Positions 1 through 5,913 of a stretch of DNA of 17,739 nt are shown piece by piece (position 1 is the stretch's first letter; the number at the start of each line of letters is the position of its first letter). Location: contig CAJUMG010000011.1 of assembly GCA_910587335.1 (NCBI GenBank), positions 1 through 17,739 on the forward strand, in the 5' to 3' direction. This DNA comes from an uncultured Oscillospiraceae bacterium. Lineage in GTDB: Bacteria > Bacillota > Clostridia > Oscillospirales > Ruminococcaceae. The translations under genes and the position numbers were made by a program. The notes below the pieces were generated by a model. The model was not told the DNA's origin and searched no databases. It saw only the letters and a list, made by a program, of their open reading frames with translations.

Positions 1-54
1 GTGCCGAAGATACTTGGCGGGTCACTGCCTGGGAAAATAGGTCGGTGCCGGTTC
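1..54 (+). rRNA. rrf: 5S ribosomal RNA, 3' half (cut by window edge)
   Basis: The first 54 bases line up with the 3' part of bacterial 5S rRNA. They carry the GCCGA-GATACT segment, the CTGGGAAAATAGGTC loop E/helix region (compare GAGAGTAGG in E. coli) and a closing GTGCCGG that would pair with the missing 5' end. The length from the GCCGA block to the end matches E. coli 5S when counted from memory. A strong terminator follows at once, as expected for the last gene of an rRNA operon. The exact 3' end (about 52-56) is inferred. Confidence 0.85.
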
Positions 55-58
55 TTGG

Positions 59-93
59 TAAAAAGGAGAATGCTATAAGCATTCTCCTTTTTA
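59..93 (+). terminator. Rho-independent terminator of the rRNA operon
   Basis: A perfect 9-bp stem (GGAGAATGC / GCATTCTCC, loop TATAA) is flanked by A5 and T5, which extend the pairing. It lies directly behind the 5S rRNA. The bases from here to about 260 are AT-rich and I see no gene in them. Confidence 0.92.
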
Positions 94-260
94 CTATCAA
101 AAACAAATTTTACGAACGCCTGTAAAAAGCTGCTCTCTTCCTACAAATTTATCTAAATATTTATTGTGATTTTTATTCATAGTTTTGTTATCAAGGTTTA
201 CAATTAAATGCTTAAAAACTGTGCAATCATACCAAAGCTTGATTTTTTCTGCAAATGTTG

Positions 261-289
261 TTTACAAAATCTTTGTTGTGTGATACCAT
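261..289 (+). promoter_or_regulatory. Extended -10 promoter of the first SIS gene
   Basis: TTTACA (261-266), a 17-base spacer, then TACCAT (284-289) preceded by TGA, giving an extended -10 (TGn). The arrangement is the same, with identical spacing, in front of the second SIS gene (2387-2415), which supports a real promoter. Transcription would start near 296, leaving a leader of about 110 bases. Confidence 0.75.
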
Positions 290-306
290 AACGTCATAGG
301 ATAACC
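280..306 (+). repeat. Promoter-end box, copy 1
   Basis: This 27-base block covers the -10 region and probable start of transcription. It recurs at 2406-2432 with a single difference (C at 287, T at 2413). It contains two ATAAC elements in direct orientation. Conservation beyond the -10 suggests a regulator site or a conserved RNA 5' end. Confidence 0.85.
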
Positions 307-406
307 TTTCAATGAGGAAGGCTGTCCAGTTGGCTGAGGGGTGACCTTCAGCGGTCTGTTCTTTTGTGAGAAAGACCAGTTTACCAAAATTAAGGAGGAA
401 ATTCCA
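290..406 (+). promoter_or_regulatory. 5' leader of the first SIS gene
   Basis: The leader of about 110 bases includes a 8-bp hairpin at 333-352 (GCTGAGGG / CCTTCAGC, one G-T pair) closed by a GTGA loop of the GNRA type. It ends in a consensus AAGGAGG (392-398), eight bases before the ATG. I do not recognise a known riboswitch class. Stabilising hairpins of this kind are common in leaders of abundant mRNAs; that role is inferred. Confidence 0.5.
378..404 (+). repeat. Ribosome-binding-site box, copy 1
   Basis: This 27-base block around the Shine-Dalgarno sequence recurs at 2481-2507 with one difference (C at 384, T at 2487). It fixes the start at the ATG that follows. Confidence 0.85.
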
Positions 407-1372
407 ATGGCTTGTTGTCCGAAATCCATCATTGAAGATGTCCTGAAGAAGCATGACAAAATTACACATGTATATTTTGTTGCTTGCGGCGGTTCTTACG
501 CGGGACTGTATCCTGCAAAATATTTCCTGCAGAGCGAAGCGAAGGATCTGATTATTGGCCACTACTCTTCTAATGAGTTCTGCCATGCTACTCCTAAGGC
601 GTTAGGCAAAGATTCTATCGTTATTACTCAGTCTTTCTCTGGTACTACTCCTGAAACTGTACGTGCTGCTGGTATCGCGCAGGAGGCTGGCGCCGCTTCT
701 ATTGCTGTTACTTACGATGCCGAGAGCCCCTTGGCGAAAAATGGCGATCACGTTGTTACTTATGGTACCACGAAAGATGCAAACGATAATGGTCATGCAA
801 AAGCTCTGTGGCTGGCTGTGGAGATTCTGAAGCAGACCGAAGGCTACGATCATTATGATGCCTTTATGACTTCTTATGAGAAATATAATGAGATCGTTCC
901 GGCTGCGAAAGAGAAATTTGCTCCTACTGCTAAAGCTTGGGCCGATAAGTATGGCGAAGAGAAGCTCATTTACGTTATGGGTTCTGGCCCCAACTTTGGC
1001 GTGACCTATTCTTATGCGATCTGCTTGCTGCAGGAAATGCAGTGGATCCATTCTTCTGCTATCCATTCTGGCGAGTATTTCCATGGCCCGTTTGAGATCA
1101 CTGATAAAGATGTTCCCTTTATCATGATGATGAGCACCGGCCGTACCCGTGCACTGGATCAGAGAGCTCTGGACTTCCTGCACAGATTTGGCGAGAAGAT
1201 CATGGTTCTGGATAACGAGGAGATGGGCTTGAACGCTCTGGATTCCAACGTTGCTGAGTTCTTTAACCAGATCTTTACCGCTGCTTTGCTGGATATGTTC
1301 TACATGGATCTGTGCGAAGTTAGAAAACATCCGCGTCCTACCAGAAGATATATGTGGAAATTGAAATATTAA
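407..1372 (+). CDS. SIS-domain protein, FrlB-like sugar-amine-6-phosphate deglycase (paralog 1)
   Basis: Probable cytoplasmic deglycase of 321 residues, acting on a phosphorylated Amadori compound such as fructoselysine 6-phosphate to release glucose 6-phosphate and the amine. It has two SIS domains: VYFVACGGSYAG and SIVITQSFSGTTPETV in the first, KLIYVMGSG in the second. The HSGEYFHGPFEI segment and the RRYMWKLKY tail match E. coli FrlB (SGEFRHGPLEI, RRYxxxLxY). E210 and H226 are 16 residues apart, like the catalytic Glu/His pair reported for FraB/FrlB deglycases. The start is the ATG after AAGGAGG; a longer frame from 341 has no such site. Codon use is strongly biased (GCT, TCT, GTT), suggesting high expression. 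No kinase (FrlD) or transporter lies nearby, so the substrate is uncertain. Another aldose/ketose-phosphate SIS enzyme is possible. Confidence 0.85.
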   Translation: MACCPKSIIEDVLKKHDKITHVYFVACGGSYAGLYPAKYFLQSEAKDLIIGHYSSNEFCHATPKALGKDSIVITQSFSGTTPETVRAAGIAQEAGAASIAVTYDAESPLAKNGDHVVTYGTTKDANDNGHAKALWLAVEILKQTEGYDHYDAFMTSYEKYNEIVPAAKEKFAPTAKAWADKYGEEKLIYVMGSGPNFGVTYSYAICLLQEMQWIHSSAIHSGEYFHGPFEITDKDVPFIMMMSTGRTRALDQRALDFLHRFGEKIMVLDNEEMGLNALDSNVAEFFNQIFTAALLDMFYMDLCEVRKHPRPTRRYMWKLKY

Positions 1373-1446
1373 TTTTATTTCTTTTTCATACATAATAAAG
1401 GATCGGATAAGTTGTTTTTTGCTTTTAGCAGGATGTAGCTTATTTT

Positions 1447-1484
1447 AAAAGGATTAACCTGTTTATAATAGGTTAATCCTTTTT
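1447..1484 (+). terminator. Rho-independent terminator after SIS paralog 1
   Basis: An 11-bp perfect stem (AGGATTAACCT / AGGTTAATCCT) with a nine-base AT-rich loop ends in a T run. It separates the SIS gene from the flavoprotein downstream. Confidence 0.9.
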
Positions 1485-1609
1485 CCTTCTTAGAAAAAAT
1501 AGAACACAGTGCCACCATCGGTTATTAGAGGTGTGCCAGAAAGCACGAGCTTAAATGGTGAAAAGCTGCTTTGAATGAATAGGAAAATTAAAGTGAGGTG
1601 TCTAGTCAA

Positions 1610-2227
1610 ATGAAAGTTTTAATGATCAATGGAAGCCCACGCAAAGAAGGGAATACCCATATTGCCTTGAAAGAAATGGAAAAGATTTTCCGTGAAGAAG
1701 GTATGGAAACCGAGATATTGCATATTGGAGATCAAGATATCAGAGGCTGTATCGCTTGTTCTTTTTGTAAAAAGAATGGTAAATGTGTTTTTGATGATGC
1801 TGTCAATAAAGCTGCGGTTAAATTTGCAGAATGCGATGGACTTGTGGCAGCAAGTCCGGTGTATTATGCGTCTGCCAACGGTACGCTGATTTCTTTTTTA
1901 GATCGGCTTTTTTATAGCACCAGCTTTGATAAAACTATGAAGGTTGGCGCAAGCGTTGCGGTAGCGCGGCGCGGTGGATTATCCTCAACCTTTGATCAGT
2001 TGAACAAGTATTTTACCATCTCTGGTATGCCGGTAGCCTCCAGCCAGTATTGGAATAGCGTCCATGGTGCAGCGCCAGGAGAAGCAGCACAGGATGAAGA
2101 AGGCCTACAAATCATGCGGGTCCTGGCAAGAAATATGACCTTTTTGATAAAGAGTATCGCGCTTGGTAAAGAAAAATACGGCATCCCTCAAAAAGAAGCC
2201 TTTTGCAGAACCAATTTTATTCGATAG
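1610..2227 (+). CDS. Flavodoxin-like NAD(P)H oxidoreductase, iron-sulfur flavoprotein type
   Basis: A 205-residue flavodoxin-fold protein of the NADPH-dependent FMN reductase family, likely cytoplasmic. The N-terminal MINGSPRKEGNT is the FMN-phosphate loop, and SPVYYASANG with SFLDRLF forms the flavin-ring and dimer region. Cysteines at 47, 50, 53 and 59 (GCIACSFCKKNGKC) form a compact CX2CX2CX5C motif of the kind that binds a 4Fe-4S cluster in iron-sulfur flavoproteins (Isf), so electron transfer to oxygen species or other acceptors is plausible. The start is the ATG at 1610, nine bases after GAGGTG; a GTG at 1598 lies inside that ribosome binding site. It stands alone between two SIS genes, with no clear promoter of its own in 1485-1609. 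The physiological electron partner cannot be told. Confidence 0.82.
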   Translation: MKVLMINGSPRKEGNTHIALKEMEKIFREEGMETEILHIGDQDIRGCIACSFCKKNGKCVFDDAVNKAAVKFAECDGLVAASPVYYASANGTLISFLDRLFYSTSFDKTMKVGASVAVARRGGLSSTFDQLNKYFTISGMPVASSQYWNSVHGAAPGEAAQDEEGLQIMRVLARNMTFLIKSIALGKEKYGIPQKEAFCRTNFIR

Positions 2228-2316
2228 ATCTATTTAAGCGGAGAGGCGCATACAAACAGATAAAATGAAGGAAATGGTTGACTTGGAATTTCCTGGTGAT
2301 CCTTTTAGCTGTTTAG

Positions 2317-2354
2317 ATAGATTTTATCTATTTTTCGGAGCAAAAATAGATAAA
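2317..2354 (+). repeat. Overlapping alternative hairpins between flavoprotein and SIS paralog 2
   Basis: Two mutually exclusive inverted repeats share one arm. ATAGAT-TTT-ATCTAT (2317-2331) is followed by a T run. A perfect 13-bp repeat, TTTATCTATTTTT / AAAAATAGATAAA, lies at 2323-2354 with loop CGGAGC. The first could act as a weak terminator of the flavoprotein gene. The second lies just upstream of the next promoter. A regulatory switch role is only inferred. Confidence 0.6.
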
Positions 2355-2386
2355 GATACAAAAAGACTTTTTTTAAAGCGAGGATA

Positions 2387-2415
2387 TTTACAAAGCAAGG
2401 TGAATGTGATACTAT
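2387..2415 (+). promoter_or_regulatory. Extended -10 promoter of the second SIS gene
   Basis: TTTACA (2387-2392), a 17-base spacer and TACTAT (2410-2415) preceded by TGA. This is the same architecture as the promoter at 261-289. The predicted start of transcription is near 2422. Confidence 0.75.
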
Positions 2416-2432
2416 AACGTCATAGGATAACC
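2406..2432 (+). repeat. Promoter-end box, copy 2
   Basis: Copy of the block at 280-306 with one substitution. The sequences beyond it differ from the first leader. Confidence 0.85.
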
Positions 2433-2510
2433 CTTGAGGTTATAGGGTATCCGGTAGCCGGAGCACCTCTCTGGCAGTGCAGTTTATCAAAATTAAGGAG
2501 GAAATTCAAA
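2416..2510 (+). promoter_or_regulatory. 5' leader of the second SIS gene
   Basis: The leader is about 90 bases, shorter than its counterpart and different in the middle. It still offers small hairpins: ATAACC-CTTGA-GGTTAT (2427-2443) and TCCGG-TAG-CCGGA (2450-2462). It ends in the same AAGGAGG (2495-2501) as the first gene. Confidence 0.5.
2481..2507 (+). repeat. Ribosome-binding-site box, copy 2
   Basis: Copy of the block at 378-404 with one substitution, positioning AAGGAGG nine bases before the ATG at 2511. Confidence 0.85.
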
Positions 2511-3485
2511 ATGGCTTGTTGCCCAAAATCCATCATTGCTGACATCCTTAAAGCCCGCGAAGACAAAGGCGGTATTGTAAATGTGTATTATGTAGCTTGC
2601 GGCGGTTCTTATGCTGGCCTGCATCCTGGAAAATTCTTTTTGCAGAGCGAGGCTAAGAAAGTGACGGTTGATCACTATACTGCGAATGAGTTCTGCCATG
2701 CGACTCCTAAAGCGCTGGGCGTGAATTCGATTGTAATCACCCAGTCTCATTCTGGTACCACTCCTGAGACCGTAAAAGCGGCTGAAATTGCCCAGAAGGC
2801 TGGCGCTGCTTCTATCGTCATCACTTTTGACGATCAGAGCCCTCTGGCGAAAAATGGTGATTATGTACTGAAGTATGAGGCAAAGGCGACCGCGGATATG
2901 ACCGGTATGGCTTTTGGTTTGAAACTGGCTGTTGAGATCCTCAACCAGATCGAGGGTTACGAGAACTATGATGAGATGATGAATGGCTTTGACCGTATTG
3001 ACGGTATTGTCAAACATTCTAAAGAGTTCTTGACCCCCAGAGCAAAAGCTTTTGCCCAGCAGTACAAAGATGAAAAGCTCATTTACATGATGGGGTCCGG
3101 TGCAAACTACTGTGTCGCTTACTCCTTTGCCATCTGCCTGCTGATGGAGATGCAGTGGGTAAACTCCTCTGCAATTCATACCGGCGAGTACTTCCATGGC
3201 CCGTTTGAGATCACCGATCGCGAAACTCCCTTTATCATCCTGATGAGCGAAGGCCGCACCCGTCCGCTGGATCAAAGAGCATTGGATTTCCTCAACAGAT
3301 TTGCGGAGAAGGTTATCATCATTGATGCGAAAGAGCTGGGCCTGGAGACCATCGACGACAAGGTTTCTGAGTTCTTTAACCCGCTGTTGATGGGCGCTGC
3401 TCTTAACTGCTACTCCTACGAGCTGTCTATCGCGAGAAAGCATCCGCTGTCTTGCAGAAGATATATGTGGAAGCTGAAATACTAA
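2511..3485 (+). CDS. SIS-domain protein, FrlB-like sugar-amine-6-phosphate deglycase (paralog 2)
   Basis: A 324-residue paralog of the protein at 407-1372, clearly more than half identical by eye, with the same MACCPKSII start and RRYMWKLKY end. Both SIS domains are intact (VYYVACGGSYAG, SGTTPETV, LIYMMGSG). The presumed catalytic pair is E213 and H229 in MEMQW...EYFHGP. Differences cluster at about residues 120-175 (the segment before and into the second SIS domain) and in the C-terminal 40 residues, which may change substrate specificity. By analogy, GfrE/GfrF of Salmonella are two deglycases for different Amadori sugars. The gene has its own promoter and terminator and biased codons, so it is a separate transcription unit rather than part of an operon. 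The exact substrate is unknown. Confidence 0.85.
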   Translation: MACCPKSIIADILKAREDKGGIVNVYYVACGGSYAGLHPGKFFLQSEAKKVTVDHYTANEFCHATPKALGVNSIVITQSHSGTTPETVKAAEIAQKAGAASIVITFDDQSPLAKNGDYVLKYEAKATADMTGMAFGLKLAVEILNQIEGYENYDEMMNGFDRIDGIVKHSKEFLTPRAKAFAQQYKDEKLIYMMGSGANYCVAYSFAICLLMEMQWVNSSAIHTGEYFHGPFEITDRETPFIILMSEGRTRPLDQRALDFLNRFAEKVIIIDAKELGLETIDDKVSEFFNPLLMGAALNCYSYELSIARKHPLSCRRYMWKLKY

Positions 3486-3537
3486 TAGACGAATCTTTTT
3501 GAAATGACGGATTGATCAGATTTTCTAAACGATTTGG

Positions 3538-3578
3538 AAAAGCCTGGTGTCTGCTTGGTAAGCGGAGCCAGGCTTTTT
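3538..3578 (+). terminator. Rho-independent terminator after SIS paralog 2
   Basis: AAAAGCCTGG (3538-3547) pairs with CCAGGCTTTT (3568-3577), and GCTT/AAGC pairs inside, making a long hairpin that ends in T5. Confidence 0.92.
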
Positions 3579-3609
3579 GAATAGGTGAATGGATAAAGGG
3601 GGAGAGAGC

Positions 3610-4077
3610 TTGAGACGAAAGGACCGAGAGGTGACAGCGCTTGCGGATCAATTGTCCATTTTACAGGACTGTAAGGTCTGCCGAGTCGCCATGCAGGACA
3701 CAAGCGGGCTTTACATTGTTCCGTTAAATTTTGGATATTCCTATGAAAAGGATTGTTTAACCTTGTATTTTCACAGCGCCTTGTCCGGACGAAAAATCAG
3801 CGCGATCGAAGAAAATGGAGCGGTTGCTTTTGAAATGGACTGTCGGCACCGTTTGATCGAAGCGGAAAACGCCTGTGGATATGGTTACGCCTTTGGCAGC
3901 ATCATTGGAAATGGGACAGCGTCTATCATCGGTGAGATGGAAGAAAAGCAGAAAGCTCTTGCTTTGCTAATGAAGCACCAAACAGGCAAAGATTTTGTTT
4001 TTGACAGTCAGGCCGCAAAAGCAGTAACCATTTTTAAAATTGTCGTATCCTCTTTTAGTGTAAAACAATATCTGTAA
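3610..4077 (+). CDS. Pyridoxamine 5'-phosphate oxidase-like flavin-binding protein (NimA family)
   Basis: A 155-residue split-barrel protein of the PNPOx-like superfamily, close to the NimA/5-nitroimidazole reductase-like group. Family features are the opening RRKDREVT, the strand CRVAMQDTSGLYIVPLNFGY, LTLYFHSALSGRK for flavin phosphate contact, and FEMDC. Such proteins bind FMN and reduce small nitro or other substrates; no specific substrate can be read here. I place the start at TTG 3610 because AAAGGGGGAG lies just before it and family members begin with RRKDRE. An ATG at 3589 would be seven codons longer and lacks a good binding site. The gene starts only about 30 bases after a terminator and no clear promoter is visible, so expression may rely on read-through. 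Confidence 0.82.
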   Translation: MRRKDREVTALADQLSILQDCKVCRVAMQDTSGLYIVPLNFGYSYEKDCLTLYFHSALSGRKISAIEENGAVAFEMDCRHRLIEAENACGYGYAFGSIIGNGTASIIGEMEEKQKALALLMKHQTGKDFVFDSQAAKAVTIFKIVVSSFSVKQYL

Positions 4078-4125
4078 CCCATAAACAAAGTAGATTAGGC
4101 GTTTTATGAAAGGGACAAAAATTTC

Positions 4126-4174
4126 CTATCATGAAAAAAGCTTCGTCCTATAGGCGAAGCTTTTTTCATGATAG
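4126..4174. terminator. Bidirectional terminator between convergent genes
   Basis: A perfect 20-bp inverted repeat (4126-4145 with 4155-4174) has a nine-base loop. A6 and T6 runs inside the arms provide a T tract in both directions. It serves the gene ending at 4077 and the minus-strand gene ending at 4206. Confidence 0.92.
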
Positions 4175-4205
4175 TCGGTCTATAAGAAAGCTGTGTAAAA
4201 ATCGG

Positions 4206-5054
4206 CTAATCCCACTTTTTCAGGGTAAAACCGCGTCCTTTTACCTCGTTGACCTGCGTAACGGTCATAAAGGCCATGGGATCGATCTGGGAGACAAGGC
4301 GATTTAAAGCGGGCAGCTCCCGGGGTGATAGGATACTTAACACCACCAGCTGCTCCTTTTGCAGGTGACCAGTGACAGACTGCAAAAAGGTAGAGCCTCG
4401 GTCCAGCGTGGTCTGAATCGCCTGGTTGATCTCACGGTATTTTTGGCTGATGATCATAACTTGAACCTGGCTTTTTCCTATTAGCATTACCTTGTTAATA
4501 ACCAAAGAGGTTAGCAGGGTAATCAAAATGCTGTACAGGAGTTTTTCCAGATCCGAAAAAAACGCTTGAAAAAGAAGAATCACTGTATCAAAAGCGTATA
4601 GAAAAATAGATACGGAAATACCGGTGTATTTGTTTAACACCAGCGGAGGGATATCCATGCCGCCGGAAGAAGCGCCCATTCGAAGGACCAGACCAACGCC
4701 AACACCGACCAAAAGCCCCGCAAATAGCGCGGATAGAAGGGGGTCGTCTGTTAATACTCGGCCGGCTAGAAAACGCTGAAATAGGTCCAAAAAAAGCGGG
4801 TAACAGATGGAGCTGAGAACGGTTGTAAACACAAAGCCTTTGCCCAGTGTGGCCCATCCCAACAATAGCATAGCAATATTGATTACCCAGACTGTTACAA
4901 CTACCGGAAGGCTAAATACCTGCTGGATGAGCAGCGCGATGCCAGTAGCCCCGCCGGATAAAAAACCGCCAGGCAGAATAAACGCTGCAATGCCAAAAGC
5001 GAGAACGGCATTGCCAAGCAGAATCAGCGGAATTTTAAACCATTTTTTCTTCAT
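4206..5054 (-). CDS. YitT family membrane protein (DUF161/DUF2179)
   Basis: A 282-residue integral membrane protein. The N-terminal part (about residues 5-200) has roughly five or six hydrophobic helices with the family hallmarks FGIAAFILPGGFLSGGATGIALL and GASSGGMDIPPLVLNKYTG. The C-terminal part (about 210-275) is the soluble DUF2179 domain, ending KGRGFTLKKW. Function of the family is not settled; a transport role is often assumed. I choose the ATG at 5054, because GAAAGAGG lies eight bases before it. The upstream ATG at 5075 overlaps that site and has none of its own. A good promoter precedes it at 5089-5117. Confidence 0.88.
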   Translation of the reverse strand: MKKKWFKIPLILLGNAVLAFGIAAFILPGGFLSGGATGIALLIQQVFSLPVVVTVWVINIAMLLLGWATLGKGFVFTTVLSSICYPLFLDLFQRFLAGRVLTDDPLLSALFAGLLVGVGVGLVLRMGASSGGMDIPPLVLNKYTGISVSIFLYAFDTVILLFQAFFSDLEKLLYSILITLLTSLVINKVMLIGKSQVQVMIISQKYREINQAIQTTLDRGSTFLQSVTGHLQKEQLVVLSILSPRELPALNRLVSQIDPMAFMTVTQVNEVKGRGFTLKKWD

Positions 5055-5088
5055 TTTTATATTCCTCTTTCCCATAAAGTCTTAGATT

Positions 5089-5117
5089 ATTATACTGACC
5101 AGTCCAGCAAAAAACAA
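5089..5117 (-). promoter_or_regulatory. Promoter of the YitT gene with a small palindrome in the spacer
   Basis: On the minus strand: TTGTTT (5117-5112), a 17-base spacer and a perfect TATAAT (5094-5089). The spacer holds ACTGGTCAGT, a 10-base near-palindrome (ACTG/CAGT), which could be an operator half of TetR type; that is speculative. Confidence 0.7.
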
Positions 5118-5165
5118 GAAAATTTCACTTGCTACTATAGAAAAGTACATTGTCGCCTTATTTAG

Positions 5166-5194
5166 TTGACTTTTACGGGACTTCGTGTTACGCT
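5166..5194 (+). promoter_or_regulatory. Promoter of the peroxiredoxin-like gene
   Basis: TTGACT (5166-5171), a 17-base spacer, then TACGCT (5189-5194) preceded by TGT (extended -10). It implies a leader of about 100 bases containing a small AGCG-GGTAAA-CGCT hairpin. I recognise no riboswitch. Confidence 0.6.
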
Positions 5195-5302
5195 AAAGAC
5201 AATCAAAAACTGCAAGGTTCGTTAAAAGAGCAGGATGGCGGTCCTTACGGATCAGAGCGGGTAAACGCTTTGAAATACTTTGACAGAAAGAGGAGACGAA
5301 CA

Positions 5303-5863
5303 ATGGCAAAAGTAAACGTTGGCGACCAGATGGAAAACTTTGTGTTTGATACCCCTTATAAAAGAGGAATGGACCTAAAGACCATTGTAAACGGAAAAAA
5401 GACAGGTCTGCTTTTTTCCCGGTACTATGGCTGTTCTCTGTGCCGTTATGATATGATTCAGCTGAAAGAGCAGTACGACAAAATCACCGCTACCGGCGGA
5501 CAGGTGGTTTTTGTGCTCCAGTCTGACCCGGACCTGTTGGCCCGCAATTTCACCGAGAAAGAGTATCCCTTCTGGGTGATCGCCGATCCGGAACAGAAAA
5601 TTTATAAGGCTCTGTCCATCGACCCGGCAACCTCGATCAAGGATGCCCTCGACGAAAAGGCGCTGAAGAAAATCCAGGCTGCCAAAAAACTGGGTCTGGA
5701 GCATGGCGAATTCGAAGGCAACGAAGATCAGCTGCCTGCGGCATTTGTCGTCGACCCGGATTTGACCGTGACCTATGTCCATTATGCGAAAACCGCTGGG
5801 GATATCCCGGATGTGGATGAATTTGCCGAGCTGCTGGCAAAAAAATGCTGCTGCTGTAAATAA
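5303..5863 (+). CDS. Peroxiredoxin-like (AhpC/TSA) redox protein with GCxxC motif and Cys4 tail
   Basis: A 186-residue thioredoxin-fold protein, probably cytoplasmic. The order is VGDQMENFVFDTP (N-terminal AhpC/TSA strand), the active-site segment SRYYGCSLCRYDM with C44 and C47, then VVFVLQSDPD, PFWVIADPEQKIYKAL and LPAAFVVDPDLTVTYVHYA. In classical peroxiredoxins the peroxidatic Cys sits in PxxxTxxC. Here the Pro/Thr are absent and a CxxC-R pair is present, so it belongs to the atypical peroxiredoxin-like group whose substrate is often unknown. The end is four consecutive cysteines (182-185) before a final lysine, which could be a metal site or resolving thiols. ATG 5303 follows AGGAGAC by six bases; the in-frame extension to 5150 is not needed. 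Confidence 0.82.
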   Translation: MAKVNVGDQMENFVFDTPYKRGMDLKTIVNGKKTGLLFSRYYGCSLCRYDMIQLKEQYDKITATGGQVVFVLQSDPDLLARNFTEKEYPFWVIADPEQKIYKALSIDPATSIKDALDEKALKKIQAAKKLGLEHGEFEGNEDQLPAAFVVDPDLTVTYVHYAKTAGDIPDVDEFAELLAKKCCCCK

Positions 5864-5871
5864 GCATGAAC

Positions 5872-5905
5872 AAAGGAGCCGCCCGAACAGCGGTTCCTTT
5901 CTTTT
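5872..5905 (+). terminator. Hairpin between peroxiredoxin-like and GNAT genes, possible partial terminator
   Basis: An 11-bp stem (AAAGGAGCCGC / GCGGTTCCTTT, one G-T pair) with a seven-base loop is followed by CTTTT. The next gene's TGGAGG begins directly after it, so it may reduce rather than stop read-through into the acetyltransferase gene. Confidence 0.65.
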
Positions 5906-5913
5906 GGAGGAAA

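Noticed and set aside
2493..3443. Long open frame of 316 codons on the strand opposite SIS paralog 2 (and a similar one of 263 codons at 602-1393 opposite paralog 1)
   Set aside because: It mirrors the real gene, whose biased codons leave few stops on the other strand. There is no ribosome binding site and the predicted protein has no sensible motifs. Similarity between the two antisense frames follows from the paralogy.
5150..5302. N-terminal extension of 51 codons in frame with the peroxiredoxin-like gene
   Set aside because: It contains the likely promoter, is not similar to the family, and the ATG at 5303 has a proper binding site and begins the conserved fold.
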